Of a DNA stretch of 61,619 bases, positions 45,351 through 53,297 are shown piece after piece. The position numbers and the translations under genes are program-made. The DNA lies in the NCBI GenBank assembly GCA_934489735.1, contig CAKSSR010000013.1, positions 1 to 61,619 of the forward strand. Direction: 5' to 3'. Source of the DNA: an uncultured Eubacteriales bacterium. Its GTDB lineage: Bacteria; Bacillota; Clostridia; Oscillospirales; Acutalibacteraceae. Position 1 is the first letter of the stretch; each line of letters starts with the position of its first letter. Below the pieces are notes generated by a model. The model did no database searches and had not been told where the DNA came from. It saw only the letters and a program-made list of their open reading frames with translations.

Positions 45351-47063
45351 ATGATGAAATCTTTTGATTTATGGCTAGAAAAAGCACAAGATGACTTGGA
45401 TTTAATTAAAGAACTAGAGGAAGTTAAAGGAGATACAGATAAAATTAATGACATGTTTTATAAAGAATTAGAATTTGGAACAGCTGGATTAAGAGGCATT
45501 ATGGGAGCTGGAACAAATAGAATGAATATATATATGGTAAGGAAAGCTACTCAAGGATTGTCTGATTATATAAATAAAAAATATAAAGAAAAGTCAGTAG
45601 CAATATCATTTGATTCAAGAAACAAATCTGAATTGTTTGCAAAAGAAGCAGCAAAAGTATTAGCAGGGAACGGAATAAAAGTATTTTTAACAAATGAATT
45701 AAAGCCTACTCCTGTATTATCATATTTAGTAAGAAGACTAAGCTGTCAAGCAGGAATAATGATAACTGCTAGCCATAATCCAGCAAAATATAACGGATAC
45801 AAGTGCTATGGTGACGATGGCTGTCAAATGACTGAAGTTGATGCATCAGAAGTATATGAGAATATGAAAAAAATTGACATATTTAACGGTATAAAGACAA
45901 AATCATTTGAAGAATCTATCGACGACGGTAACATAAATTACGTGCCTGAAGAGATCTATAATGAATATATAGAAGAAGTATATAAAAATAGTATAAATAA
46001 GGACGCATGCATTGAAAATAATATAAGCATCGTGTACACTCCGTTGAACGGCGCTGGAAACAAACCAGTTAGACAGATAATGAATAGAATTGGTATAAGA
46101 GACGAAAACATTCATATTGTAAAAGAGCAAGAAAGACCAGATGGGAACTTTACAACATGCGAATATCCTAATCCAGAAATGAAGGAAGCATTAAAATTAT
46201 CTTTGGAACTTGCTAGACAAGTTAAACCAGACATAGTACTAGCTACAGATCCGGATAGCGACAGAATAGCAGTCTCAGTAAAGCACAACGACAACTTTAT
46301 AACTTTAAGTGGAAATGAATTTGGAATATTACTAACCAACTATATATTATCAATGAGAGAGAACAATAATACTTTGCCATCAGATGCAATAATAGTAAAG
46401 ACAATTGTATCAAGCGAAATGATAAAATCTATAGCAAAAAAATATAATTGCAAAGTAATAGACGTATTAACTGGATTTAAATATATAGGAGAACAGATCG
46501 GACTCTTGGAAAGGAATAATGCAGAAGATAAATTCTTGCTTGGGTTTGAAGAAAGTTGCGGATATTTAGTAGGAACTTACGTAAGGGATAAAGATGCTGT
46601 CGTTGCTTCAATGCTTGCCTGCGAAATGACAGCTTATTATAAAAAAGAGAACAAAACTTTAATAGATATATTAAATAATCTTTATGAAGAGTACGGATAT
46701 TATAAGAGTTCTAATCTAAATATATCATTTGAGGGTGAATCGGGTATGAAAAAGATGCAGGATATAATGGATAGAATGAGGAACGATAATATCGATAGCA
46801 TTGGGGACGTAAAAGTAACCAAATCCTCCGATTACCTAAATTCTATTGAAACCGATTTAGATACAAAAGAAAAGACTAAAATAAGTCTACCAAAATCAAA
46901 TGTTTTATCATATGAATTAACAAATGGCTGTAAAGTTATAGTCAGGCCATCAGGAACAGAGCCTAAAATCAAAGTATATATAACTTCTGTCGGCAATGAC
47001 CTAAAATCTACTGAAGAGAATTCAAATATTCTTTCTGAATATATGTCAAATTTAATAAAATAA
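45351..47063 (+). CDS. Phospho-sugar mutase (phosphoglucomutase/phosphomannomutase)
   Basis: Alpha-D-phosphohexomutase that interconverts hexose 1- and 6-phosphates. All four family signatures are present: the early FGTAGLRGIMGAG (about 42-54), the phosphoserine loop MITASHNPAKYNGYK, the metal loop DPDSDR, the sugar-binding FEESCGYL and the phosphate-binding RPSGTEPKIK near the end. 571 residues is the long Firmicutes PgcA type. Start: ATG at 45351, 8 nt after AAGGGAG. Monocistronic with promoter and terminator. Glucose versus mannose preference cannot be read from sequence alone. Confidence 0.95.
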   Translation: MMKSFDLWLEKAQDDLDLIKELEEVKGDTDKINDMFYKELEFGTAGLRGIMGAGTNRMNIYMVRKATQGLSDYINKKYKEKSVAISFDSRNKSELFAKEAAKVLAGNGIKVFLTNELKPTPVLSYLVRRLSCQAGIMITASHNPAKYNGYKCYGDDGCQMTEVDASEVYENMKKIDIFNGIKTKSFEESIDDGNINYVPEEIYNEYIEEVYKNSINKDACIENNISIVYTPLNGAGNKPVRQIMNRIGIRDENIHIVKEQERPDGNFTTCEYPNPEMKEALKLSLELARQVKPDIVLATDPDSDRIAVSVKHNDNFITLSGNEFGILLTNYILSMRENNNTLPSDAIIVKTIVSSEMIKSIAKKYNCKVIDVLTGFKYIGEQIGLLERNNAEDKFLLGFEESCGYLVGTYVRDKDAVVASMLACEMTAYYKKENKTLIDILNNLYEEYGYYKSSNLNISFEGESGMKKMQDIMDRMRNDNIDSIGDVKVTKSSDYLNSIETDLDTKEKTKISLPKSNVLSYELTNGCKVIVRPSGTEPKIKVYITSVGNDLKSTEENSNILSEYMSNLIK

Positions 47064-47072
47064 ATAAAAATT

Positions 47073-47115
47073 CCTCGACTCTTGTCATCATTTGATAAAG
47101 AATCGAGGTCTTTTT
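47073..47115 (+). terminator. Intrinsic terminator after the phosphohexomutase gene
   Basis: Stem CCTCGACTCTT / AAGAATCGAGG (one mismatch) followed by TCTTTTT. Confidence 0.8.
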
Positions 47116-47245
47116 CTATATTATTTAATATTTTCTCAATCATTTCTTTTATCTGTTGAATTCATTTTATTGCTTCTTCCAGTATTTCTTGACTCAAACT
47201 GTACATATTGCCTACCACATATTTAATTTCTTCTTTCCAATATAT

Positions 47246-47280
47246 AAAAAAGCTTCAGATTTATCAATTCTCCGAAGCCT
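47246..47280 (-). terminator. Intrinsic terminator after the OrfA-like gene
   Basis: Minus strand: stem AGGCTTCGGA / TCTGAAGCTT with G-U pairs and a TTTTTT tail. Between it and 47100 a minus-strand reading KEEIKYVVGNMYSLSQEIL suggests one more small piece of degraded coding DNA, not assignable. Confidence 0.65.
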
Positions 47281-47333
47281 TTCTTAAACCAATACCAATT
47301 GCCTGCAAATTGTTGATCACTTCTACTTTAATC

Positions 47334-47765
47334 TTAATTTCCCCTTCTCTTATTTTTTCTTCTCAAATTGTCTGCAATAATAATTTTTTTCAAGAACTCT
47401 ACTTCCTGTTGGAGATATAAAAGTTCATGCTGCATACTCTTTATTACTGACGGAGACGGAAGCTCTTCCTTATTCATAGATCTCTTAGAGGTTCTTCTTT
47501 GTCGATTCTCTCCTTCCGAAAAACCATCCCCAGAAAGTGCCTCCTTCTTTATGCGCTGTACTAATGAGTCTATCTGCTTTTGTCCAAATATAGTTAAATC
47601 AAATCCAAAGTCCGATAGAATATTTCTAGGACTATTCCCTGCCTGGTAACTAATCCAAAATTCTTCCTTGAATTTCGCTGTATAATACAGCTTATGCTTT
47701 GTTACCCTATATACATATCTATTCTTCTCTAATTCTTTTATTTGCTTGTTTGTATATGTTTTCAT
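47334..47765 (-). CDS. HTH protein resembling IS3-type OrfA, orphan
   Basis: About 143 residues. The first half is the YT..QI.EL..NRYV.R...LYYT..FKEEF helix-turn-helix-like region typical of transposase-associated HTH proteins in Firmicutes (about 1-75). The C-terminus (about 108-135) is a short coiled coil, MQHELLYLQQEVEFLKKII, like the OrfA leucine zipper of IS3 elements. No OrfB (DDE integrase) follows and no terminal inverted repeats were found, so this is a solo remnant or domesticated regulator. Start: ATG at 47765 with AGGAGGAAAG upstream; the 37 codons further upstream are open but precede the ribosome site. Confidence 0.65.
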   Translation of the reverse strand: MKTYTNKQIKELEKNRYVYRVTKHKLYYTAKFKEEFWISYQAGNSPRNILSDFGFDLTIFGQKQIDSLVQRIKKEALSGDGFSEGENRQRRTSKRSMNKEELPSPSVIKSMQHELLYLQQEVEFLKKIIIADNLRRKNKRRGN

Positions 47766-47769
47766 TTTC

Positions 47770-48204
47770 TTTCCTCCTGTAGATATCTCTATTATATCAT
47801 CTACTGGAAGATACATCCTCTCTTTATCCTTATACTGTCCATAATTTGGGATTCTATCCCTCATTCTTATGTCCATTTATATGGATCCCTTCTTCTTATT
47901 GTGTCTATCTTATAGGGTATAGTTTATTTTCTTTCCTCGGCTTTTCCTTTCTCTATTCCTTCAGCTTTCCCCTTAGCTATGCCCTCCATTATTCCTCAAG
48001 TCTTACTATTACTATTTATCCAAACTCCTATTATTTATCATTAATTTACTTCCTTATTACAATCAATTAGGCACATAATCCAAGCCCTTTCTTGATACTT
48101 TCAATACTGATATCGTATCATTGGTCTCGATTACGTGCCTTTTTTCTAACAAATTATATTCCTCTGCTGGATGAAAGTTATTACTTCCTTTATCCATAAT
48201 AATA
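47770..48204 (-). pseudogene. Debris resembling the end of a PD-(D/E)XK (Rpn-type) transposase/nuclease
   Basis: No intact ORF. On the minus strand one frame near 47920-47990 reads GIAKGKAEGIEKGKAEERK then stop, the repeat tail typical of Rpn/PD-(D/E)XK transposase-family proteins. Another frame (about 48070-48185) reads HPAEEYNLLEKRHVIETN, then TISVLKVSRKGLDYV and a stop, an unassigned C-terminal fragment. Probably decayed mobile-element DNA at the edge of the double-glycine-leader operon. Confidence 0.4.
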
Positions 48205-48658
48205 TTACTTATTTTCAGACTTTTCTTTCTTCATTTTATTTGATTTTTTTATTCCCCTTATACATATAATCGTTGCATAAATATTTATAGGTATAGAAAT
48301 TAATATACCAGCTACTAAAACGCCAGTTGCAACTCCTCCATTAATGTCTTCCAATGCGTCCTCAGGCAATTCCATTTCCCCTTCAGAATTTATATTTGAA
48401 AAAATTGTCGAAGCTTCTTTCTCATTCAAGTCTAAGCCAATTTCCTTAAACTTTGATCTAACTTCATTCACATCGTCAGATTCAAATACTTCTTTCATCA
48501 TTTCCACATCTGAGTCAGTCATTTCTATTCCAATAGATAACATTTTATTTTTAAAATCTTCTAAGTCCTTAACGTCACCTATAAGTGTTCTGACCCCCCC
48601 CCGACTCTTTACTCTTCTCTATTGATTCTTTTAACAATTTTTCATTAATAATTTTCAT
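48205..48658 (-). pseudogene. Double-glycine-leader small protein L5, frameshifted at a G9 tract
   Basis: Start ATG at 48658 after GGAGGAATAAA gives MKIINEKLLKESIEKSKES, then nine G (C9 on the plus strand, 48594-48602) put the rest out of frame. Removing one G (or adding two) gives GVRTLIGDVKDLEDFKNKM and joins the ORF that begins at 48543. The paralogue at 50155 reads NLDDFKDKML at the same place, so the joined frame is the real one. The protein then has a helical Nif11-like region, a double-glycine motif LPEDALEDINGG (about residues 96-107), a hydrophobic segment of about 25 residues and a Lys-rich tail. Last member of the array; possibly phase-variable. Confidence 0.75.
48594..48602. repeat. 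C9/G9 homopolymer tract inside L5
   Basis: Nine consecutive C on the plus strand in very AT-rich DNA, sitting exactly where the two halves of the L5 reading frame fail to join. A typical slippage (contingency) tract. Eight or eleven bases would switch the gene on. Confidence 0.85.
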
Positions 48659-48734
48659 TTTTTATTCCTCCAATTTATATATATTATTTTATTTTTATTG
48701 ACTTTGTCTGACATATGCCAATTATCGCAAAAGC

Positions 48735-49007
48735 ATTTACAATCATTCCAGTTACAGAATAAAGCCTTATCTAAATCATCAGTCACTCCTCCTCTACTAA
48801 TTCCTTCTCAGATAATTTCATTTACGTTGTCAGATTCAAATACTTTTCTTATCATTTTCATATCTGAGTCAATCATTTCTATCCCGGCGGATGACATTTT
48901 GTTCTTAAAACCTTCCAAATCCTTAATGTCATTTATAAATGCCCTAACCCATCCTTATCCCTTTGCTCTTTTCTACTGATTTTTTTTAACAAATTCCTTC
49001 CTGTCAT
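48735..49007 (-). pseudogene. Degenerate double-glycine-leader gene (L4)
   Basis: After an ATG at 49007, overlapping the end of the 49009-49722 gene, a broken reading with one frameshift recovers VRAFINDIKDLEGFKNKM, then SAGIEMIDSDMKM and KVFESDNVNE, then stops. This closely matches L5 (LIGDVKDLEDFKNKM, GIEMTDSDVEMM, VFESDDVNE). The GG motif and hydrophobic core are lost. A dead duplicate of its neighbour. Confidence 0.7.
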
Positions 49008-49008
49008 T

Positions 49009-49722
49009 TTATAATACTTCTGCTTTTATTTCTATACATCCATTAAATCCTGTCTTACTTAAATAATCATTTATACTATCTAAAAAGCCCGATATATAAA
49101 AACCATATCCGCTGCAAGACCTACTAAACATATTACTAGCGCCCTGGTAAAATTTCTTACCTGCTGCCCCTACCGACGATAAAAATCCAAGAACAGATCC
49201 ACTTTCTTTATTTTCTCTGTTTTCGTCTTCTATTGCCTGTCTATCATTATCATCATAAGCATTAATTGCAAAATCATCTCCCAGTTCAACTCTCTTTTCG
49301 ACAACATCATCTTCATTTAGATAATCCAAGCTATACTCTGACAATTTGCAAGTCCCGCTTATCTTTTGAGAGTCCATGCTTTTTTCCAAGTAATGCTCTA
49401 TATTTTTATCAAGCCAATTATCTATTAAAAACTTAACGTAAACCATTTTAAGTATATTCTCTTTATTCTTCAATGCTTTTACAATGCCTTCTGTCATCAG
49501 CAGTTCATCTTTTGCCATAGTCTCAAAGATTCCTATATCGTTACATTCAGACAAAATTTTTTCATTTTTTTCGATAACACTTTTCATTTTAATGGCAACT
49601 TCATTCCAATTATCAATCGATTCCCCATCATATAATCTATGAAGATTTATATTTTTACTAGCGATTTCTGAAATTGCCGAATCGACATCTTTTATTTTTG
49701 CTACAACTTTAACCTCTTTCAT
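49009..49722 (-). CDS. Partner protein type Y, copy 2 (unknown)
   Basis: 237 residues, no known domain. Homologous to 53298-53993: both have an N-terminal strand (VKVVAKIKDVDS / VVIKAKINDFDS), KFL(I/V).NWL..(N/S)I..Y at mid-length, a motif (V..KR/ERKV).L..DF...A(Y/F)D..D..A, a glycine/serine segment (GSVLGFLSSVGAAGKK) and a terminal strand (CIEIKAEVL). The last 60 residues are weakly hydrophobic. Start: ATG at 49722, 8 nt after GAGGTGG; the ORF upstream overlaps gene L3 and is not needed. It directly follows leader protein L3, so L3 and this protein are probable partners. Confidence 0.7.
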   Translation of the reverse strand: MKEVKVVAKIKDVDSAISEIASKNINLHRLYDGESIDNWNEVAIKMKSVIEKNEKILSECNDIGIFETMAKDELLMTEGIVKALKNKENILKMVYVKFLIDNWLDKNIEHYLEKSMDSQKISGTCKLSEYSLDYLNEDDVVEKRVELGDDFAINAYDDNDRQAIEDENRENKESGSVLGFLSSVGAAGKKFYQGASNMFSRSCSGYGFYISGFLDSINDYLSKTGFNGCIEIKAEVL

Positions 49723-49747
49723 ACAAAATTCCACCTCAACTATAGTT

Positions 49748-50155
49748 TTATTTCTTATCTTTCTTAAATCCCTTTCTAAGTATATATCCACATGCTCCCA
49801 AGATGATAGAGCCTGCTGCCAATATTGCCACTCCTAAAGTTACTAAGCCCACTCCTCCATCAATTTTTGACAATTTCTCGTCTGACAATTCTGATCCTTT
49901 TCCCATATTTAAACCTGATAAAACCCTTTCTATATCTTCATCACTCAAGCCCAAGCCTAAGTCTTTAAATTTCGATTTCATTTCTTCGGAATCATCTGAC
50001 TCTAATATAGATTTCATTATTTTTAGATCAGACTCCTTAACCTCTATTCCTAGCTTCAACATTTTATCTTTAAAATCATCCAAATTCTTAACGCTGCATA
50101 TATCTTTGTAATCAATTGTTGATTCATTGACTAACTTTTCATCAAATATTTTCAT
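49748..50155 (-). CDS. Double-glycine-leader small protein L3
   Basis: About 135 residues. Residues 1-85 form a helical, acidic leader-like domain (NLDDFKDKMLKLGIEVKES, then LESDDSEEMKSKFKDLGLGLS) comparable in layout to Nif11-type leaders. It ends in a textbook LSxxxLxxIxGG motif: LSDEKLSKIDGG. What follows is about 25 hydrophobic residues (glycine/alanine/isoleucine) and a basic tail (LRKGFKKDKK). Cleavage after GG by a C39-type exporter peptidase would release a 34-residue cationic hydrophobic peptide. No such exporter is in the window, so the alternative is a membrane-anchored protein. Start: ATG at 50155 by alignment with paralogues; an ATG at 50221 is also open. Confidence 0.7.
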   Translation of the reverse strand: MKIFDEKLVNESTIDYKDICSVKNLDDFKDKMLKLGIEVKESDLKIMKSILESDDSEEMKSKFKDLGLGLSDEDIERVLSGLNMGKGSELSDEKLSKIDGGVGLVTLGVAILAAGSIILGACGYILRKGFKKDKK

Positions 50156-50238
50156 ATATATCACATTCCCATCAATCAAACTTAAACTTTTTGCTCTATG
50201 TACTTTCTTAGGATTAATCATTTACTTACTTTTTTTGT

Positions 50239-51195
50239 CTAATCCTTGCTCAAACTTATATCAATTTTTAATTTATCCTCTTCTATTCCAAATTCTTCTT
50301 TCATAAATTCCTTCAACCATGAGTCCGTCACAAGCCACGTAATCAATTCGTTAGCCAAACCAAGCTTAGCTGCAGACTCCGTCTTCAATTGCTCTTCTGC
50401 TAAGCTATTTACTGTACTGACCATTGCACTTTGAGTTGCAGATCCAAGATCCGTTACCTTATCTACAAAGTAATTTGCAAATTTCCCAGCCAAACTATGA
50501 GTAACTGCGCCAACAAATGCAACAAATCCCATGGCAGATGATTTACTTTTATATTCTTCTACTTTTTCTTTGTCTTCTTGTTCTTTTCTTTCTAGTTTCA
50601 CTGCCCTATCTTCTGATTCTTGTTTTGCTTTTGCCTTCATTCTTTCTATATAACTTTCTAAAAAATTAAACTTAGCATCGATGATTTGCACTTTAAAGTC
50701 ACAAAATATTCCATCATCATTACTTCCTGTTGCTCTTTCAATCACTTTATAATCTATGCTTTCAACTGCATAGTCCTCTCCTTCTGTAGCCTTTATGCAG
50801 GATTGAACTATCTGGTCTATTATACTATCTGAAAAATATTTCTGTACAATTCTTATCAGCAATTCAGGACATCTTTCAACAAATACTAATCTTGCAAAAA
50901 TATCTAAAAGGAAGCTTACAGAAAATCCAATTGTATAAATCATAGCTCGTCCAAACTTAAGAAATCCAATAAGAATCCATGTCAATCTTGAATTATCTCC
51001 ATAATTTCGTTTAATTCCTTCCTCTCCTCCAAGAGATTCTAAGTAATCTTTCAATAAATCTAAGACATAATACGAAATATCTTCACCGATTATTTTATTT
51101 TTCCCATCAAGTATATCCTCGATAAATTCAACTGCCTTCTTGAAGGTCAATCTTACATTAACAACCAACTCTTCTTCACCTACTTTCTTTATCAT
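50239..51195 (-). CDS. Partner protein type X, copy 2 (unknown)
   Basis: About 318 residues, clearly paralogous to 51684-52619. Order of features: N-terminal strand VVNVRLTFKKAVEF; SRLTWILIGFLKFG then a hydrophobic stretch (about 70-115) that may be membrane-embedded; IV..YF.D.I.DQIVQSCI; a strand with ATGSNDDGIFCDF; a charged coiled coil (about 190-215, FLESYIERMKAKAKQES); an AMGFVAFVGA segment; KVTDLGSATQSAMV; and a final EEFGIEEDKLKIDISL. Start uncertain: ATG at 51195 lacks a ribosome site, while TTG at 51168 follows AGGTGAAG and keeps the conserved strand. It follows leader protein L2 by about 10 nt. Function unknown. Confidence 0.7.
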   Translation of the reverse strand: MIKKVGEEELVVNVRLTFKKAVEFIEDILDGKNKIIGEDISYYVLDLLKDYLESLGGEEGIKRNYGDNSRLTWILIGFLKFGRAMIYTIGFSVSFLLDIFARLVFVERCPELLIRIVQKYFSDSIIDQIVQSCIKATEGEDYAVESIDYKVIERATGSNDDGIFCDFKVQIIDAKFNFLESYIERMKAKAKQESEDRAVKLERKEQEDKEKVEEYKSKSSAMGFVAFVGAVTHSLAGKFANYFVDKVTDLGSATQSAMVSTVNSLAEEQLKTESAAKLGLANELITWLVTDSWLKEFMKEEFGIEEDKLKIDISLSKD

Positions 51196-51208
51196 TTTCA
51201 AGTCAATA

Positions 51209-51664
51209 CTATTTATCTTTTTTCTTTTTAGCTATCTTACTTATCTTTTTCCAAGCGAATCTTGTGACTCCTCCTACAAAAGCTGCTCCCCCTATCAATA
51301 CTACTAAGCCAGTATAAAATGGATCAATCCCGCCGCTCACTAAATTTAAGCAGTCTTCATCCAGATTCAAGTCATCTTCATCATCATTTTCTAAATATTC
51401 TTCTATTCTTGCTGCTACTTTTTCTATATCCTTATTATTAGAAAGATCTAAACCTAAATCTTCTAATATATTCTCTACTTCTTTCGAATCTTTTGTCTTC
51501 GATAGCTTCTCCAATAAATCCAGATTCTTGTCAGATACTTCTATTCCCGCAGTAGTAGGTAATTGGTTTTTTATCGCCTCTCTATTTTTTAGTTCTCTAA
51601 TGACTTCCATAAAATTATCTGACTCTATCATTTTCATAAACAATTCTTTATTAACAATTTTCAT
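51209..51664 (-). CDS. Double-glycine-leader small protein L2
   Basis: 151 residues. N-terminal MKIVNKELFMKMIESDNF and a helical region LDLLEKLSKTKDSKEVENI, then LEDLGLDLS, then an acidic linker (ENDDEDDLN). The leader-type motif LDEDCLNLVSGG is followed by IDPFYTGL, a hydrophobic stretch of about 20 residues and the basic tail KKISKIAKKKKDK. L1 has the same blocks, including GGIDPF(Y/I)TGL. Start: ATG at 51664 after AAAAAGGTGA; the ATG at 51670 touches the ribosome site. It sits between the two type-X genes. Confidence 0.72.
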   Translation of the reverse strand: MKIVNKELFMKMIESDNFMEVIRELKNREAIKNQLPTTAGIEVSDKNLDLLEKLSKTKDSKEVENILEDLGLDLSNNKDIEKVAARIEEYLENDDEDDLNLDEDCLNLVSGGIDPFYTGLVVLIGGAAFVGGVTRFAWKKISKIAKKKKDK

Positions 51665-51683
51665 GCACATTCACCTTTTTCAC

Positions 51684-52619
51684 TTAATCTCTATCTACTT
51701 TTATTAAAACCTTCAATTTCTTTTCTTCTATTTTAAATTCATCTTTCAGAAAGTCTACCATAAATGATTCATTAACAAATTTATCAATCAATTTGTTAAC
51801 CAAACTGGCCTTAACTGCAGATTCAATTGATATCTGCCCTTCTACTATCTTATTTGCTGCATCAACCACTGCGCTCTGTGTTGCAGATCCAAGATCTGTT
51901 ATCTTATCCACAGCAGAATTTTTAGCATTTCTTCCTTTGTCATTCACGAATGCTCCTAAAGCTGCAATCCATCCCATAATACGCGACTTCTTTTTATACT
52001 CCTCTACTTTTTCTCCATCTTCTTGCTTTTTCAGTTCCGCTTCTATTTTTCTTTGCTCTGACTCTCGCTCTGCTTTTGCTTTCATTTCTTCTATGTAACT
52101 TTCCAAAAACTTAAAGTCAACCTCTTTAACTTGTAGCCCAATCTCACAAACTATTGCTCCGTTATCACTTCCTGTCGATTTTTTGATTATGTCGTATTTA
52201 ATACTTCCAACTTCGTATTCTGTTCCTTTCGTGCTCTCTATGCAAGACTGAACTATCTGATCCACTATAGTATCTGCGAAGTACATTTCTACTATTTTTA
52301 CTAATAATTCAGAATTATTAGTTTCAACGAAGAGCAATCTGATTAAAGCTTCAAGGAACATACTTAACATTGCACCAGACACGCATACCACTGCTTTCCC
52401 CATTCTTAACATTCCAATAAGGATCCAGGTCAGATTTGAATTTTCCCCACACATACTTTTAATCGTATCTTCACCAAGCCCATTTAAGTAAGCCATTAGT
52501 TCCTTGAAAACAAAATTTGTAAGCTCTTTGCCAATTATTTCATTTCTCCCCTGAAGTACGTCATCAATAAATCCGTATGCGTCCTCAGATATAAGCTTTA
52601 CATTAACGATCACTTCCAT
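51684..52619 (-). CDS. Partner protein type X, copy 1 (unknown)
   Basis: 311 residues, collinear with 50239-51195: IVNVKLISEDAYGFIDD, SNLTWILIGMLRMG, a hydrophobic stretch (about 65-105), IVEMYFADTIVDQIVQSCI, KSTGSDNGAIVCEI, a charged coiled coil (FLESYIEEMKAKAERESEQ), IMGWIAALGAF, KITDLGSATQSAVV and a terminal EEKKLKVLIKV strand. Overall organisation (terminal strands, central coil, small hydrophobic G/A segment) resembles type Y, so X and Y may be distant relatives. The ATG overlaps the end of the 54-residue ORF upstream by 17 nt, with an AGAAAGGAGTG ribosome site. No catalytic motif is evident. Confidence 0.72.
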   Translation of the reverse strand: MEVIVNVKLISEDAYGFIDDVLQGRNEIIGKELTNFVFKELMAYLNGLGEDTIKSMCGENSNLTWILIGMLRMGKAVVCVSGAMLSMFLEALIRLLFVETNNSELLVKIVEMYFADTIVDQIVQSCIESTKGTEYEVGSIKYDIIKKSTGSDNGAIVCEIGLQVKEVDFKFLESYIEEMKAKAERESEQRKIEAELKKQEDGEKVEEYKKKSRIMGWIAALGAFVNDKGRNAKNSAVDKITDLGSATQSAVVDAANKIVEGQISIESAVKASLVNKLIDKFVNESFMVDFLKDEFKIEEKKLKVLIKVDRD

Positions 52620-52767
52620 TCACTCCTTTCTCCTCTTCGGGAGCTTCATACGTTTCCAATAAAAATTTTTCCATTGCTTCTTCATTCATTCCATTCATTT
52701 CTTCGAAAATATTCTTACATTTCTCTTTTAATTCGTTATCACTTATTTCATTATTTACATCTGGCAT
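52603..52767 (-). CDS. Small acidic 54-residue protein
   Basis: MPDVNNEISDNELKEKC opens a short, strongly acidic, helical protein that ends EEEKGVNGSDR. ATG at 52767 has a clear AGGAGTGA site 7 nt upstream, and the stop overlaps the start of the type-X gene by 17 nt in another frame, so translation is likely coupled. No paralogue precedes the second X gene. It may be a leader or adaptor, or simply a coupling ORF. Confidence 0.5.
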   Translation of the reverse strand: MPDVNNEISDNELKEKCKNIFEEMNGMNEEAMEKFLLETYEAPEEEKGVNGSDR

Positions 52768-52803
52768 ATTTAATCACTCCTATTTAAAATTTATTAAAAA
52801 TTA

Positions 52804-53256
52804 TTACTTTTTCTTCTTTTTGAAAAGTTTACTCAATCCCCACCCGGCAAGTCCTAAAATTCCTCCGGATAAAACTGACCCTCCAGTTAATACGGTTAAT
52901 CCTGTTATAAATGGATCTATTCCTCCATTAACTAAACTTAAATGCTCGTCATCTAAGCTTAAACTTTCTTCGCCACTGTCTTCTATGTACTTCTTTAGAT
53001 CCAATACTGCTTGTTCCATCTTATCTTTATCTTGAAAATCTATTCCTATTTCCTTTAGCACCTCATCCATTTCTTCTTTATCCTTCGTTTTCGATAACTT
53101 TTCTAATACATCTAGCTCTTTCTCTGTTACTTCTATTCCTATTTTCTCAGGCGCCTCTTTCTCTATTTCTTCCCTGCTCTTCAAGCTTCTTAGATATTCT
53201 ATAAATTTATCTGTCTCTACCATTTCTGCGAACTTATCTTTATCAACTATTTTCAT
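52804..53256 (-). CDS. Double-glycine-leader small protein L1
   Basis: 150 residues. MKIVDKDKFAEMVETDKF, then GIEVTEKELDVLEKLSKTKD and LKEIGIDF make a helical, acidic leader region. The motif LDDEHLSLVNGG (about 101-112) is followed by IDPFITGL, a glycine-rich hydrophobic segment and the tail SKLFKKKKK. GAGGTGAGAAG precedes the ATG. It is located between partner Y1 and the small acidic ORF/X1. The core, if released, would be a 38-residue cationic amphiphile, bacteriocin-like in character, but no bacteriocin family match is claimed. Confidence 0.75.
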   Translation of the reverse strand: MKIVDKDKFAEMVETDKFIEYLRSLKSREEIEKEAPEKIGIEVTEKELDVLEKLSKTKDKEEMDEVLKEIGIDFQDKDKMEQAVLDLKKYIEDSGEESLSLDDEHLSLVNGGIDPFITGLTVLTGGSVLSGGILGLAGWGLSKLFKKKKK

Positions 53257-53297
53257 CTTCTCACCTCAATCTAGTATACAAATACTATTATTTCTTT

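Noticed and set aside
47334..47765. Complete IS3 element
   Set aside because: Only an OrfA-like HTH reading frame is present. No DDE integrase frame, programmed frameshift partner or terminal inverted repeats were found.
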